From positions 2,170,001 to 2,234,000 of the forward strand of contig NZ_MWQN01000001.1 in assembly GCF_002024165.1 (NCBI RefSeq): a stretch of DNA of 64,000 bases. The letters run 5' to 3'. The notes beneath the pieces were generated by a model. It was given only the letters and a program-made list of their open reading frames with translations, did not search any database and was not told where the DNA came from. This DNA comes from Embleya scabrispora (GTDB taxonomy: Bacteria; Actinomycetota; Actinomycetes; Streptomycetales; Streptomycetaceae). Numbering within the stretch: position 1 is the stretch's first letter; every line of letters begins with the position of its first letter. Position numbers and translations under genes: made by a program. Positions 36,350 to 45,404 of this stretch are shown in pieces.

Positions 36350-36574
36350 GTCGGCGCCTTTCGAGTCCCGGATCGACGCCGGCGGCCGGTCGTGGTGCGG
36401 ACGGTTTCCCTCCGACCCGACACAACCTTGACATTGATCCGATCATTAAGTTTCAGTGGTCGAGTCAATCTTGCATATCGGCAGTATCAAGGCCAGGGTT
36501 CCGGAAAATCGAATCCCATTGGTCCGATGACTGAGTCGCATGCAGACCTTTCCGTACCTCTGGAGTGACCTTCC
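36350..36574. promoter_or_regulatory. Divergent promoter region of the deoxysugar genes
   Basis: An AT-rich stretch in the 225-bp gap. Rightward: TTGACA at 36428-36433 overlaps the palindrome TGATC-C-GATCA (36435-36445), a likely operator. Leftward: TTGACT and TTGATA boxes are visible near 36455-36490. No regulator gene is adjacent. Confidence 0.5.
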
Positions 36575-37435
36575 GTGAAATTTCTGCGGGTCGGCGCCCC
36601 CGGCCTCGAACGTCCCGCCGTGCTCGGCCCGGACGGCGCGGTGCACGACCTGTCGTCGATCACCGCCGACCTCGACGGCGCGTTCCTCGCCGGTGACGGT
36701 ATCGCCCGGGCCCGCGCGGCGCTGGCGGCCGGCGAACTGGCCCCGATCGCCGAACCGGGTCGGATCGGCGCGGCCCTGGCCCGCCCCGGGAAGGTGGTGT
36801 GCATCGGGCTGAACTATCTCGACCACGCGGAGGAGACCGGCGCCGAGGTGCCGGCCGAGCCGATCGTGTTCATGAAGGACCCCGGCACGGTGATCGGCCC
36901 CGACGACGAGGTCCTGATCCCCCGGGACAGCCACAAGACCGACTGGGAGGTGGAGCTCGCGGTGGTGATCGGCGCCCGGGCCCGCTACCTGGAGTCCGAC
37001 GCCGAGGCCGCGTCCTGCGTCGCGGGCTACACGATCAGCAACGACGTCTCCGAGCGCGAGTTCCAGTTGGAGCGCGGCGGCCAGTGGGACAAGGGCAAGT
37101 CCTGCGAGACGTTCAACCCGCTCGGCCCCTGGTTCGTCACCTCCGACGAGGTGGCCGACCCGCAGGCACTCGACCTGCGGCTGTGGGTCGACGGGGTGCT
37201 GCGGCAGGACGGTTCGACGGCGAAGATGATCTTCGGCGTGCATCACCTGGTCCGCTACCTGAGCCGGTTCATGGTCCTGGAGCCCGGTGACGTGATCAAC
37301 ACCGGTACTCCGGCCGGCGTCGCCCTCGGCCTGCCGGGCACGCCCTACCTGCGCGCCGGCAGCGTGGTCGAGGTGGAGATCACCGGACCGGGCGGCTCGC
37401 TCGGCCGCCAGCGGCAGCGGATCGGACAGGCGTGA
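36575..37435 (+). CDS. Fumarylacetoacetate-hydrolase-family protein
   Basis: 286 aa, GTG start with GGAG about 10 nt upstream. The FAH fold has the acidic metal triad in DWEVELAVVIG and the Asp of ISNDVSERE; PGKVVCIGLNYLDHAEE, FMKDPGTVIGPDD and GDVINTGTPAGVALG are also present. In non-phosphorylative rhamnose or fucose routes such proteins hydrolyse or cleave 2-keto-3-deoxy acids or diketo acids. It overlaps the lactonase gene by GTGA. Exact substrate inferred from neighbours. Confidence 0.88.
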   Translation: MKFLRVGAPGLERPAVLGPDGAVHDLSSITADLDGAFLAGDGIARARAALAAGELAPIAEPGRIGAALARPGKVVCIGLNYLDHAEETGAEVPAEPIVFMKDPGTVIGPDDEVLIPRDSHKTDWEVELAVVIGARARYLESDAEAASCVAGYTISNDVSEREFQLERGGQWDKGKSCETFNPLGPWFVTSDEVADPQALDLRLWVDGVLRQDGSTAKMIFGVHHLVRYLSRFMVLEPGDVINTGTPAGVALGLPGTPYLRAGSVVEVEITGPGGSLGRQRQRIGQA

Positions 37436-38286
37436 GCGAGGCCGCGCGGCGGGTCGACGCGCACCACCACCTGTGGGACACCGACGCCCGCCCCGACGCG
37501 TACGGGTGGATGGACGGGCCGTGGGCCGACCCGCTGCGCGGCCGGTTCGGACCGGACGAACTGGCCCGGGCGGCGGGCCGGGCGGACACGATCGCGGTCC
37601 AGGCGCGCACCGACACCGAGGAGACCCTGGACCTGCTCGCGATCGCCGCCGATCCGAACACGCCGGTGGTCGCCGTCGTCGGCTGGATCGACCTGACCGC
37701 CCCCGACCCGGCCGAGCGCGTGGCCGCGCTGCGGGCCGCGCCCGGCGGGGAACTGCTGGTCGGTGTGCGGCACTTCGTCCAGGACGAGGCGGATCCGCAG
37801 TGGTTGGCGCGCGCCGACGTGGCCCGCTCGCTGGAAGCGCTGGCCGCCGCGGGGCTGACCTACGACCTGCTGGTGCGGGAACCGCAGTTGCCGGCCGCGG
37901 TGCGGGTCGCGGAGCGCCATCCCGAGGTGTCCTTCGTGCTGGACCACCTCGGCAAACCCGCGATCGGCGCGGGCACGTGGCAACCGTGGGCGGACACGAT
38001 CGAGCGACTGGCCGCGCTGCCGAACGTCTCGGCCAAACTGTCCGGCCTGGTCACCGAGGCGCACTGGCGGGACTGGACGACGGCGCAGATCCTCCCCTAC
38101 GCCCGGCACGCACTGGCCTGCTTCGGCCCGGAACGCACCATGTTCGGCTCGGACTGGCCGGTATGCACCCTGGCCGCGTCCTACGACACGGTGGTCTCGA
38201 TCGCCGATCTCGCGTGCGCGGAGCTGTCCGAGGCCGAGCGGGACCTGGTGTTCGGGGCGAGCGCCCGCCGGGTGTACGGCCTGTGA
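37432..38286 (+). CDS. Amidohydrolase-2 lactonase (L-fuconolactonase-like)
   Basis: 284-aa TIM barrel. The metal motif RVDAHHHLWD is at the N-terminus. FVLDHLGKP, LSGLVTEAHW and the C-terminal catalytic Asp in MFGSDWPVCTL follow, the pattern of L-fuconolactone / L-rhamnonolactone hydrolases. Its GTG start overlaps the FAH stop. Together with RhaM and FAH it gives three steps of a deoxysugar pathway; dehydrogenase and aldolase steps are not adjacent. Confidence 0.85.
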   Translation: MSEAARRVDAHHHLWDTDARPDAYGWMDGPWADPLRGRFGPDELARAAGRADTIAVQARTDTEETLDLLAIAADPNTPVVAVVGWIDLTAPDPAERVAALRAAPGGELLVGVRHFVQDEADPQWLARADVARSLEALAAAGLTYDLLVREPQLPAAVRVAERHPEVSFVLDHLGKPAIGAGTWQPWADTIERLAALPNVSAKLSGLVTEAHWRDWTTAQILPYARHALACFGPERTMFGSDWPVCTLAASYDTVVSIADLACAELSEAERDLVFGASARRVYGL

Positions 38287-38368
38287 CGACACGTCGGGGC
38301 CGCTTTCGACGGCGCATGGCACGGGGGGAGCCATGCGCCGTCGGGTGCGACACGAGTGTCGCCCGCGA

Positions 38369-39199
38369 CTAGCCGCAGGCCTCCAGATACTTGTGCAGGA
38401 TCAGCTTGGCCACCGCGGTGTGCGCCCCGATCGGCCCGGCCGCGGTACAGCCGGCCTGATCGGCGACCTCGGCGATCCGGCCCGCCTCGACGTCCGGGCC
38501 GAGCACGTGCGGCGCGAGCGCTATCGACCCCGCGCCCATCTCGCGCAACCGCTCGGCCGCGGCCACCACCGTCTTGGGATCGCCCAGGTCGGCGGTCATC
38601 ACCGGCAGCGCCAGTCGGGCCGCGAGAAGCACGCCGGTCACCTCGGCGGCGGCCACCGCCTCGGGGCCCCCGTCGGTGACCAGCACGATGCCCTCGGCGG
38701 CGGTGGCCACACTGAACAGTCGGGCCCGGTCGGCCCGGGCCAGGCCCGCCTCGGACAGCCGCTCGTGCAGCACCTCGGCCAGCAGCGGGTGCGGGCCGAG
38801 CACGCCGCAGTGCTGGAAGTCCCCTTCCGCGGCGGCGAGCGCCGCCTCGGTACGGGCCGTGGCCGCGGCGTTCGGGCCGAGCAGGAGCGGGACGACGACC
38901 GCCGCAGGAGCACCGTGGAGGACGGCGGCCAGATCGGTGCCGTCCTCCTCTATCACCACCGGTCGGATGTCGAGACCGGGCAGATCGGCGCCGGCCAACA
39001 GCGCGACCTCGCCCACGAGGGCGAGCAGTTCGCCGTTCGCGGGTCCGGGCACGGCGAGAATCAACGGTTTGGCGGCCTCCGGGAGTTCATGGGAATCGGG
39101 CCGACGGTGCCGTCCGCCCTGACGGGGTTGCGGCACCCGGGTGGGCAGACCTGGGGTGCGGGCGGGCAGCGGGGACGCTGCGTCCGAGGAGGAGCTCAT
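38369..39199 (-). CDS. CbiX/sirohydrochlorin-chelatase-like protein
   Basis: 276 aa. Two CbiX repeats are seen: LILAVPGPANGELLALVGEV ... VVVPLLLGPNAAATARTEAA ... LGPHPLLAEVLHERLSEAGL, and VLLAARLALPVMTADLG ... GSIALAPHVLGPDVEAG. The family inserts Fe or Co into sirohydrochlorin. The usual N-terminal AHGS/T with its metal-binding His is VPGP here, so catalysis is doubtful or uses other residues. No sirohaem gene adjoins it. Confidence 0.78.
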   Translation of the reverse strand: MSSSSDAASPLPARTPGLPTRVPQPRQGGRHRRPDSHELPEAAKPLILAVPGPANGELLALVGEVALLAGADLPGLDIRPVVIEEDGTDLAAVLHGAPAAVVVPLLLGPNAAATARTEAALAAAEGDFQHCGVLGPHPLLAEVLHERLSEAGLARADRARLFSVATAAEGIVLVTDGGPEAVAAAEVTGVLLAARLALPVMTADLGDPKTVVAAAERLREMGAGSIALAPHVLGPDVEAGRIAEVADQAGCTAAGPIGAHTAVAKLILHKYLEACG

Positions 39200-39275
39200 G
39201 GGACCGGATTTTATGGAATCCGGCCAAAGCCTTCACAGCCGGACGCCAAGAGCAACAGGACTGTTACGGCCATGA

Positions 39276-39857
39276 TCACCGGTACTGCGTGCGCTCGGCC
39301 CGGATTCGGGTGCCCAATTGCGGATAGTCCACGACCAATCCCTCGCGGTCCACGGACAGATCACTGGCGAAGTCACCCGATTCGTACCGCACCCGAGCCC
39401 CGTCGGCGGTCGTCTCCAGGTGCGTGTACGTCTGCACGGACGGGCGCACCACCAGCTCCGGCACGGCCACGAAGGCCATCAGGAACCGGTGCCTGCCCGG
39501 CTCCTCGTGCAACCCGTGGCGCCGGATCGGCATCGTGTTGGTCAGCGGGGACAGACCCAGGTCGCAGTCCAGCGCGTCGGCCAGATCCGGGCGCGGGACG
39601 CCGTCCACCGTCCAGCCCTCGGCCGTGCGCCGCAGATCCAGTCGCCTGGTCTCGCCCGCACCCTGCGCGACCACGCGCAGCCGGGTGGTCACGTACTCCT
39701 CCGCCGTCTCCAACTGGTAGGTGAGCCGATAGGACCGGGGCGACGTGCCCAGCGCCTCGCCCCGCGCGCTCAGCCGGGACGCGCCCAACTCGACCCACGA
39801 GGTCTCCTGCCCGCCGCTCTCGGTCACCTGCCACGTCAGTACGCGCTCATCCGTCAC
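39276..39857 (-). CDS. Putative glycolipid-binding domain protein (DUF1089-like)
   Basis: 193 aa from the GTG at 39857. The pattern SRLSARGEALGTSPRSYRLT..RLRVVAQG..RRLDLRRTAEGW..CDLGLSPLTNTMPIRRHGL..FVAVPELVVRPSVQTY is characteristic of the family, an antiparallel beta barrel. No signal peptide. Role in the cell unknown. Confidence 0.8.
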   Translation of the reverse strand: MTDERVLTWQVTESGGQETSWVELGASRLSARGEALGTSPRSYRLTYQLETAEEYVTTRLRVVAQGAGETRRLDLRRTAEGWTVDGVPRPDLADALDCDLGLSPLTNTMPIRRHGLHEEPGRHRFLMAFVAVPELVVRPSVQTYTHLETTADGARVRYESGDFASDLSVDREGLVVDYPQLGTRIRAERTQYR

Positions 39858-39944
39858 GTGTGCATCGGTACCCCGAATCGGCCGCCCGCACCAACGCTTT
39901 TCCCGGACCCGCACACGACGCGCACCCGGGCGGCCCCCTCCCGT

Positions 39945-41699
39945 TCAGCCCGCGGCGGCGGCCGCGGTCGCCAACAGCTCGGGCAGCGTCCCCGCGAACG
40001 ACGGGGCCAGGTGAGCCGCGACCACCCGGGGTTCGATGCCCTCGCCCAGGTATTCGCGGAGATACGCGGGCATGCGCTTCCGATGGGTGTCGACCAACGA
40101 CGCGTCGGCGCCGTAGCGCTGGATCCGGTCGTAGACGTCCAGTGCCTTCCCGGCGGGCACCAGGCCGGAGAACACCTGCTCGGCCAGTCCCGGAATCTTC
40201 GCCAACTCGACGCGCAGCCGACGCGCCTCCTTCGCGTACACGTGGTCGTGCCCGGTCGCCGAACACCACCGGCCGCGGACCGGCCAGTGTGCCCGCAGGA
40301 CGGTGCCGTCCTCGGCGGCGGCGAGGATCTCCGCCGGGCAACCGGGGAACGCGCTCAGCGTGCGCGCCGTCGCGGCGGCCAACGGCTCCTCGGCGTGCGC
40401 CGCCAGGAGCATGGGCCATCCCATTCGCGCATAGCCCGGGGCACCGGCCCGAAAGCCCATCGGCTCCCGGAGCACCACATAGCAGGAGCGCTTGTCGAAC
40501 GCCCGTCGGCACTCCTCCCGCATCCGCGCCCGGCCCGCGTCCCCGTCCGCGCACATCGCCCGCACCTTCGCCGCCACACCCGGCCGCAGCGGCAGGTCGT
40601 CGACCAGCCGCTCCGCCTCCGCCGGCCCGTGCCGGTCCCACAGGCCGAGCAGTGCGCCGAGCAGCACACCGCGCTGCACCGGCGGCACGAACGGTTCGTG
40701 CTGCTTGTTCTGATAGCGGTTGTGGAACAGCGGGCGCAGCGCCGCCATCCCGCCGCGCTCCCACGTCTCGATCGCCTCGGACACCACGACCGCCGAGTGC
40801 CGCACCCGCAACAGCGCGGCGCGCACCAGGGACGGGTCGCCGGACCACACCCCGGGGCGCCGGTAGCGCACGTTGTCCGACCGCAGCGCCCGCGCCACCG
40901 TGGCCGGATCCAGCGGAACCGTGCCCGCGGCGGCCATGATCAGGTTCCGCTCGCGGTCGCCCACCCGGGAGTTGGCGTAGACGACCGCGTTCAACCCGGG
41001 GTCGCCCAGCGCGATCAGCGCGTCGAACACCTCCGCGCGCGGGTATTCGGCGGCGGCCAGCGTCCGGCGCTGTCGGGCGGTCGCGCGGCGCACCGTCTCG
41101 ACGACCACCTCGACGGGCAACGCGGCGCCGAAGTGCACCAGGTCGAGCACGGTACGCGGGCGCAGGTGCGGGAGCAGCGCGGCCAGGTGCTCGGGGCGGG
41201 CGCACAGCAGCAGTTGCCGCCACTCGACGGCGATCGCGGCCGGCGGCGCGGGAATCGCCTCGCGGCCGCCCGACCCGGCGCCCGCGGCCTCGATGGTCTC
41301 GGCGACCGTGCCCGGGGCGTTGGGGAGCGCCGCGAGCAGCCGCGACCAGGCGCGCGGGTCGGCGCCCAGGTGCCGGTCCACAAGCGCGGTGACCTCGACC
41401 ATCGGTCGCAGGTAGGACAGTTCGTCGTGGGAACCGCAGTGGCGCAGGAAGCGCAACACGGCGACGGCCGGTCGCGCCTCGGCGAACACCTGGGCGGTGA
41501 TCCGCTCGTGCGGGTTGCGCGCCGCGGCCTTCATCAGGTCCGCGCCGGAGCCGTGCCGGATCACCGAGCGGACCAGCGCGACCGGGAGGCCTGACGACTT
41601 GTTCAGGTGTGGGGCGTAGGTGCCGCGCACCCGGGCGAACACCTCGCCCTCGGCGTTGTCCAGCGCGGCCAGCAGCGCGAACGCGGCGGGGTAATCCAT
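39945..41699 (-). CDS. Large uncharacterised protein, paralogue A
   Basis: 584 aa, cytoplasmic, helical repeats (HEAT-like appearance). ATG at 41699, 56 bp after its paralogue. It begins MDYPAAFALLAALDNAEGEV; the middle has LLPHLRPRTVLDLVHFGAAL, FDALIALGDPGLNAVVYANS and VWSGDPSLVRAALLRVRHSA. Each of these has a counterpart at the same place in the next gene. No enzymatic motif found. The C-terminal third contains W/G/Y-rich GYARMGWPMLLAAHA. Confidence 0.8.
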   Translation of the reverse strand: MDYPAAFALLAALDNAEGEVFARVRGTYAPHLNKSSGLPVALVRSVIRHGSGADLMKAAARNPHERITAQVFAEARPAVAVLRFLRHCGSHDELSYLRPMVEVTALVDRHLGADPRAWSRLLAALPNAPGTVAETIEAAGAGSGGREAIPAPPAAIAVEWRQLLLCARPEHLAALLPHLRPRTVLDLVHFGAALPVEVVVETVRRATARQRRTLAAAEYPRAEVFDALIALGDPGLNAVVYANSRVGDRERNLIMAAAGTVPLDPATVARALRSDNVRYRRPGVWSGDPSLVRAALLRVRHSAVVVSEAIETWERGGMAALRPLFHNRYQNKQHEPFVPPVQRGVLLGALLGLWDRHGPAEAERLVDDLPLRPGVAAKVRAMCADGDAGRARMREECRRAFDKRSCYVVLREPMGFRAGAPGYARMGWPMLLAAHAEEPLAAATARTLSAFPGCPAEILAAAEDGTVLRAHWPVRGRWCSATGHDHVYAKEARRLRVELAKIPGLAEQVFSGLVPAGKALDVYDRIQRYGADASLVDTHRKRMPAYLREYLGEGIEPRVVAAHLAPSFAGTLPELLATAAAAAG

Positions 41700-41755
41700 C
41701 TCGAAGGCCCTCTCGGGGTCGTGGCCCACCCGGCGACGGCCGGTGCCGGGCGCGG

Positions 41756-43522
41756 TCAGGTACGGGCGGCGCCGGCCGCGGTGGTGACCAGTTCGGCCAG
41801 GCTGCCCTCGAAGTCCGGCAGCAGCCGCAGCGCGACCACGGCGAACGGCACGCGGTCCTCGGGGGCGACCTGATGCTCTATCAGGGCCCGGAATCGCTCC
41901 CGGAGTTCGCGAGCGGCGGGCGCGTCCGGGGCGATCGCCTCGCAGCGGCCGAGGAGTTCGGCGGCGGCCGCCGCGCGTGGACGTGTCAGCACCTCGGCGA
42001 GCGGCATCCGCCCGGTCGCCAGCTCGGTCGCGGTCGTCTGCTCCTCGGGAGGGCGCCGGTGCATGCCGCGCGGATCGCTCCAGGTCACCGGCGTGGGCCA
42101 CCGACCGGGGCGCGGGCGGTACGGGGAGCGTGGCACGGCCTCGGCGGCGCGGCGCAGTTCGCTCGGGCACCCGTCCTGGTCGAGCAGCAGCGCCAGCGCC
42201 CGGACGCCGAACGGGTTGCGCCGGTGCGCCCGGCGGATCTCGGCCCAGTCCACGACGGGTGTCTCGATCATCGGCCAGCCGACGCCCGGCAGGTGGCCGC
42301 GCAATCGCCGGGCGAGTCGGCGGGTGCCGCCGGCGGCGGCGACCTCGGTCCGCAGTCGGTCGAGCGCGTCCGGCCCGGTGAGCAGTTCGCGACAGCGGGC
42401 GGCCAGGGGTTCCGGCAGGGCCAGGTCGGCCACCAGGTCCAGGGCGGCGCGCGGTCCGGATCGTTCGCCCAGCCGCAGCAGGGTGATCAGCAGCACCAGC
42501 CGGTAGCGCGGCGCCCGGAACGGCTGCGCCTGCCGCCCGGTCGGCATCGGCACCACGTGGTGGGTGTAGGGGCGCAGCCCCTCCACGCCGCGTTCCTGCC
42601 AGATCGCCAGGCACTCGGACAGCGGCAGGCCCAGCGCGCCGCGCCGCAGCAGCGCGGAGCGGACCAGGAGCGGGTCGCCGGACCACAGCGCGGGCAGCCG
42701 GATCGTGATCGCCCAGTCGCGGCACACCCGTTCCGCCACGGTCGGGTGCAGCGGGGTCGTCGAGGCCATGATCCGGGCCCGGATCGCCGGGCCGGTGCGC
42801 GGGTTGAGGTAGACCGCCGCGTTCAGCGCCGAGTCGCCGAGTTCGATCAGCGCGCCGGCCACCTCGGGGCGGGCCCGCCGGGCCCGGGCCAGGGCGAGCC
42901 GTTGGGCCGGCGTCGCCCGGGCGATCTGCTCGGCCAGGACGGCCGGCGGCACCTCGGCGCCGAACCGCAGCAGGTCGCGCACGGTGTGCGGGCGCAGCGC
43001 GGGCAGAAGTTCGGCCAACACTCCCGCCGGCGCGAGCAGCAGCAACTGGCGGAATTCGGCGCGCAGATCCGCCGGCACGCGCAGGTCGGCCGCTTCCTCG
43101 CCGGCTCCCGCCGCCTCGATCGCCGCGCCCAGGGAGGTCGTGCGGGTCGGCAACGCGGCCAGCAGTCGGCCCCAGGCGGCGGTCGAGTCGCCGAGGTGAC
43201 GCTCCATCAACTCACCCAGTCCGCGCGTGGCTTCGGTATAGGCGCGGGGATTCTTCGGGGCCAGTGCCCGCAGCGCGCGCAGTGCCGGCAGGGCCGGTCC
43301 CGTGTACAGCGCGGCGAGCGCGCCGCGCGGCAGCCCCAGGTTGCCGGCGATCGCGAACAGCGCGGCCTGGTCCGCCCGGCGCAGCGCGTCGCGCACCAGG
43401 GCCGGCGGCAGCGTCTCGGTCTCCCGGAGTGCCGCCGGCATCTCCTCCCGCATCCGTGCGAAGATCGTTCCGTCGACATCGTTCAATTCGGCCAGCAGCG
43501 CGATGATGGCGGTCTTCGACAC
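41756..43522 (-). CDS. Large uncharacterised protein, paralogue B
   Basis: 588 aa, starting MSKTAIIALLAELNDVDGTI, like paralogue A. Shared landmarks are LLPALRPHTVRDLLRFGAEV, AGALIELGDSALNAAVYLNP, LWSGDPLLVRSALLRRGALG and VGWPMIETP. The two genes form an operon with the first (B) nearest the promoter. They probably arose by tandem duplication and diverged strongly. Family not recognised; no membrane segments. Confidence 0.8.
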   Translation of the reverse strand: MSKTAIIALLAELNDVDGTIFARMREEMPAALRETETLPPALVRDALRRADQAALFAIAGNLGLPRGALAALYTGPALPALRALRALAPKNPRAYTEATRGLGELMERHLGDSTAAWGRLLAALPTRTTSLGAAIEAAGAGEEAADLRVPADLRAEFRQLLLLAPAGVLAELLPALRPHTVRDLLRFGAEVPPAVLAEQIARATPAQRLALARARRARPEVAGALIELGDSALNAAVYLNPRTGPAIRARIMASTTPLHPTVAERVCRDWAITIRLPALWSGDPLLVRSALLRRGALGLPLSECLAIWQERGVEGLRPYTHHVVPMPTGRQAQPFRAPRYRLVLLITLLRLGERSGPRAALDLVADLALPEPLAARCRELLTGPDALDRLRTEVAAAGGTRRLARRLRGHLPGVGWPMIETPVVDWAEIRRAHRRNPFGVRALALLLDQDGCPSELRRAAEAVPRSPYRPRPGRWPTPVTWSDPRGMHRRPPEEQTTATELATGRMPLAEVLTRPRAAAAAELLGRCEAIAPDAPAARELRERFRALIEHQVAPEDRVPFAVVALRLLPDFEGSLAELVTTAAGAART

Positions 43523-43645
43523 TCGTGCACCCTCCGTGGCGTCCTCACCAGGAAGCTACGGGGTCCGGCCGACAACCACTCGGCCGAGGTGCACCCCGGC
43601 GCCGAAGCGCGCGAGGTGCCCTCCTCGGTTCGCCGAACTCCCGGT

Positions 43646-44908
43646 TCAGCCGCTCGTCGTGGCGCACTGCCCCCGGTCGACGCGCACCGGTCCGGCCGCC
43701 GACGGGCGGATGTCGACGTCGAAGATCTCCGTCGGCAGATACAGCGTCGCGCAGGCGTTCGGGATGTCCACCACGCCGGAGAACCGGCCCTCGATCGGCG
43801 CCGCGCCCAGGATCAGATACGCCTGTTCGGGGGTGTAGCCGAACTTGGTCAGATAGGCGATCGCGTTCAGGCAGGCCCGCCGATACGCCAACGTCGAGTC
43901 CAGGTAGCGCTGTTCGCCGTCCTCGGTGACCGAGAACCCGGTGAACGTCAGGTATTCGCTGTACTGCGGCGCCGACCGCCCGGGCATGAAGATCGGGTTG
44001 GTGGTCACCCCGTAGGTCTCCATGCCGCCCTTGATCACGTCCACGCGCAGGTCGATGAAGCCGCCCATCTCGATCGCGCCGCAGAAGGTGATCTCGCCGT
44101 CGCCCTGACAGAAGTGCAGGTCGCCCACGGAGAGTTTGGCGCCGTCGACGAACACCGGATAGAAGATCCGGGAGCCGGCGGTCAGGTTCTTGATGTCCTG
44201 GTTGCCGCCGTTCTCGCGCGGCGGCGCGGTGCGCGCGGCCTCCAGGGCGGCCTCGGCGGCGCGTGCGGCGTCCATCGAACCGAGCACGGCGGCGATCGGC
44301 TCGGGCGGCAGCGCGAGCGGCGGCACCCGGTTCGGGTCGGTCGCGCGCAGCGCGCCCTCGCGGGCGTTCCACTCGGCGAGCAGGCGGGCCGAGGGGGCGG
44401 TGCCCATCAGGCCGGGGTGGATCATGCCGGTCAGTTCGACCCCGGGGACGTGCCGGGAGGTGGCGCGTTGCCCGTGGAAGTCCCAGACCGCCTTGTACGC
44501 GCCGGGGAAGTGGTCGGTGAGGAAGCCGCCGCCGTTCTCCTTCGCGAACAGGCCGGTGTAGCCCCAGCCCTGGCCGGCCACGGGGCCGGTCACCGCGAAG
44601 GTGTCGTCCTGCGGGCAGGCGCCGACGTCGAGGATGTCCACGATCAGCAGGTCGCCGGGACGCGCGCCCTCGACCCCGATCGGGCCGCTGAGTTGGTGCA
44701 CCATGGTCAGGTCCGCGTCGCGCACGTCGTCGGCGCTGTCGTTGTTGCCGATCGTGCCGTCGAACCACTCACGGCACTCGATCCGGAACTCGGCGCCGGG
44801 CTTGACCACGGTCACCGGCGGCACGTCCGGGTGCCATCGGTTGTGGCCGAGCGTCTGCTGCTCCCGGAAGGGGCGGGACTGGTCGACACCGAACACGATC
44901 TCGGGCAT
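43646..44908 (-). CDS. fmdA: Acetamidase/formamidase
   Basis: 420 aa. FmdA_AmdA fold: HNRWHPDVPPVTVVKPGAEF, VHQLSGPIGVEGARPGDLLI, GYTGLFAKENGGGFLTDHFP, GDLHFCQGDGEITFCGAIEM and AYLTKFGYTPEQAYLILGAA. It hydrolyses formamide or short aliphatic amides to acid and ammonia. It is followed from the 5' side by an FmdB-type zinc-ribbon gene 45 bp upstream, the usual partnership. Confidence 0.93.
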   Translation of the reverse strand: MPEIVFGVDQSRPFREQQTLGHNRWHPDVPPVTVVKPGAEFRIECREWFDGTIGNNDSADDVRDADLTMVHQLSGPIGVEGARPGDLLIVDILDVGACPQDDTFAVTGPVAGQGWGYTGLFAKENGGGFLTDHFPGAYKAVWDFHGQRATSRHVPGVELTGMIHPGLMGTAPSARLLAEWNAREGALRATDPNRVPPLALPPEPIAAVLGSMDAARAAEAALEAARTAPPRENGGNQDIKNLTAGSRIFYPVFVDGAKLSVGDLHFCQGDGEITFCGAIEMGGFIDLRVDVIKGGMETYGVTTNPIFMPGRSAPQYSEYLTFTGFSVTEDGEQRYLDSTLAYRRACLNAIAYLTKFGYTPEQAYLILGAAPIEGRFSGVVDIPNACATLYLPTEIFDVDIRPSAAGPVRVDRGQCATTSG

Positions 44909-44953
44909 GTGACTCCTCGAAGCCTCTTGGTGGCGGCGGCCGGTGACGGGGGG

Positions 44954-45229
44954 TCACGACCGGGGCAGTCGGGCGTGCCGGGGGTCGCCCGGCGCGCGTG
45001 TACCCGGTCGGGGTGGTGGGCCGGAGGTCACGGTGGGGGCGTGGGCCGAGCGCTCCTCGGCGGCGGCCGCGCGCGTCCGGACGCCGTTGTCGGCCAGTCG
45101 CGGTGCGGTCCACACCCGCCGACCGGGCTCCGCGCAGGCGGGACATCGTTCGCTCGGGCCGGCCTCGCCCAGCGGTCGGGTCAGTTCGAAGTCACCGCAG
45201 TCCGCGCATCGGTACACGTAGGTCGCCAC
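44954..45229 (-). CDS. fmdB: FmdB-type zinc ribbon protein
   Basis: 91 aa. ATYVYRCADCGDFELTRPLG and CPACAEPGRRVWTAPRL form the CxxC...CxxC zinc ribbon of the FmdB family, with a disordered C-terminus. It is thought to regulate or assist the amidase; first gene of the fmdB-fmdA operon. Confidence 0.9.
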   Translation of the reverse strand: MATYVYRCADCGDFELTRPLGEAGPSERCPACAEPGRRVWTAPRLADNGVRTRAAAAEERSAHAPTVTSGPPPRPGTRAPGDPRHARLPRS

Positions 45230-45404
45230 GATCGCCTCCTCGCCTGGTCACCGGGTCTGCGGGAAGCACAACACAGCGCCGGGCAAAAGGAAACGGACGA
45301 CACGCGGATCGCACCTGACGCATGGTCAATTCGCGGGCTCCGTGGTTCCATCGCGCTGTCGATCACCGATCGGCCACCAGTCGGCCACCACCTTCGGAGG
45401 TCCC

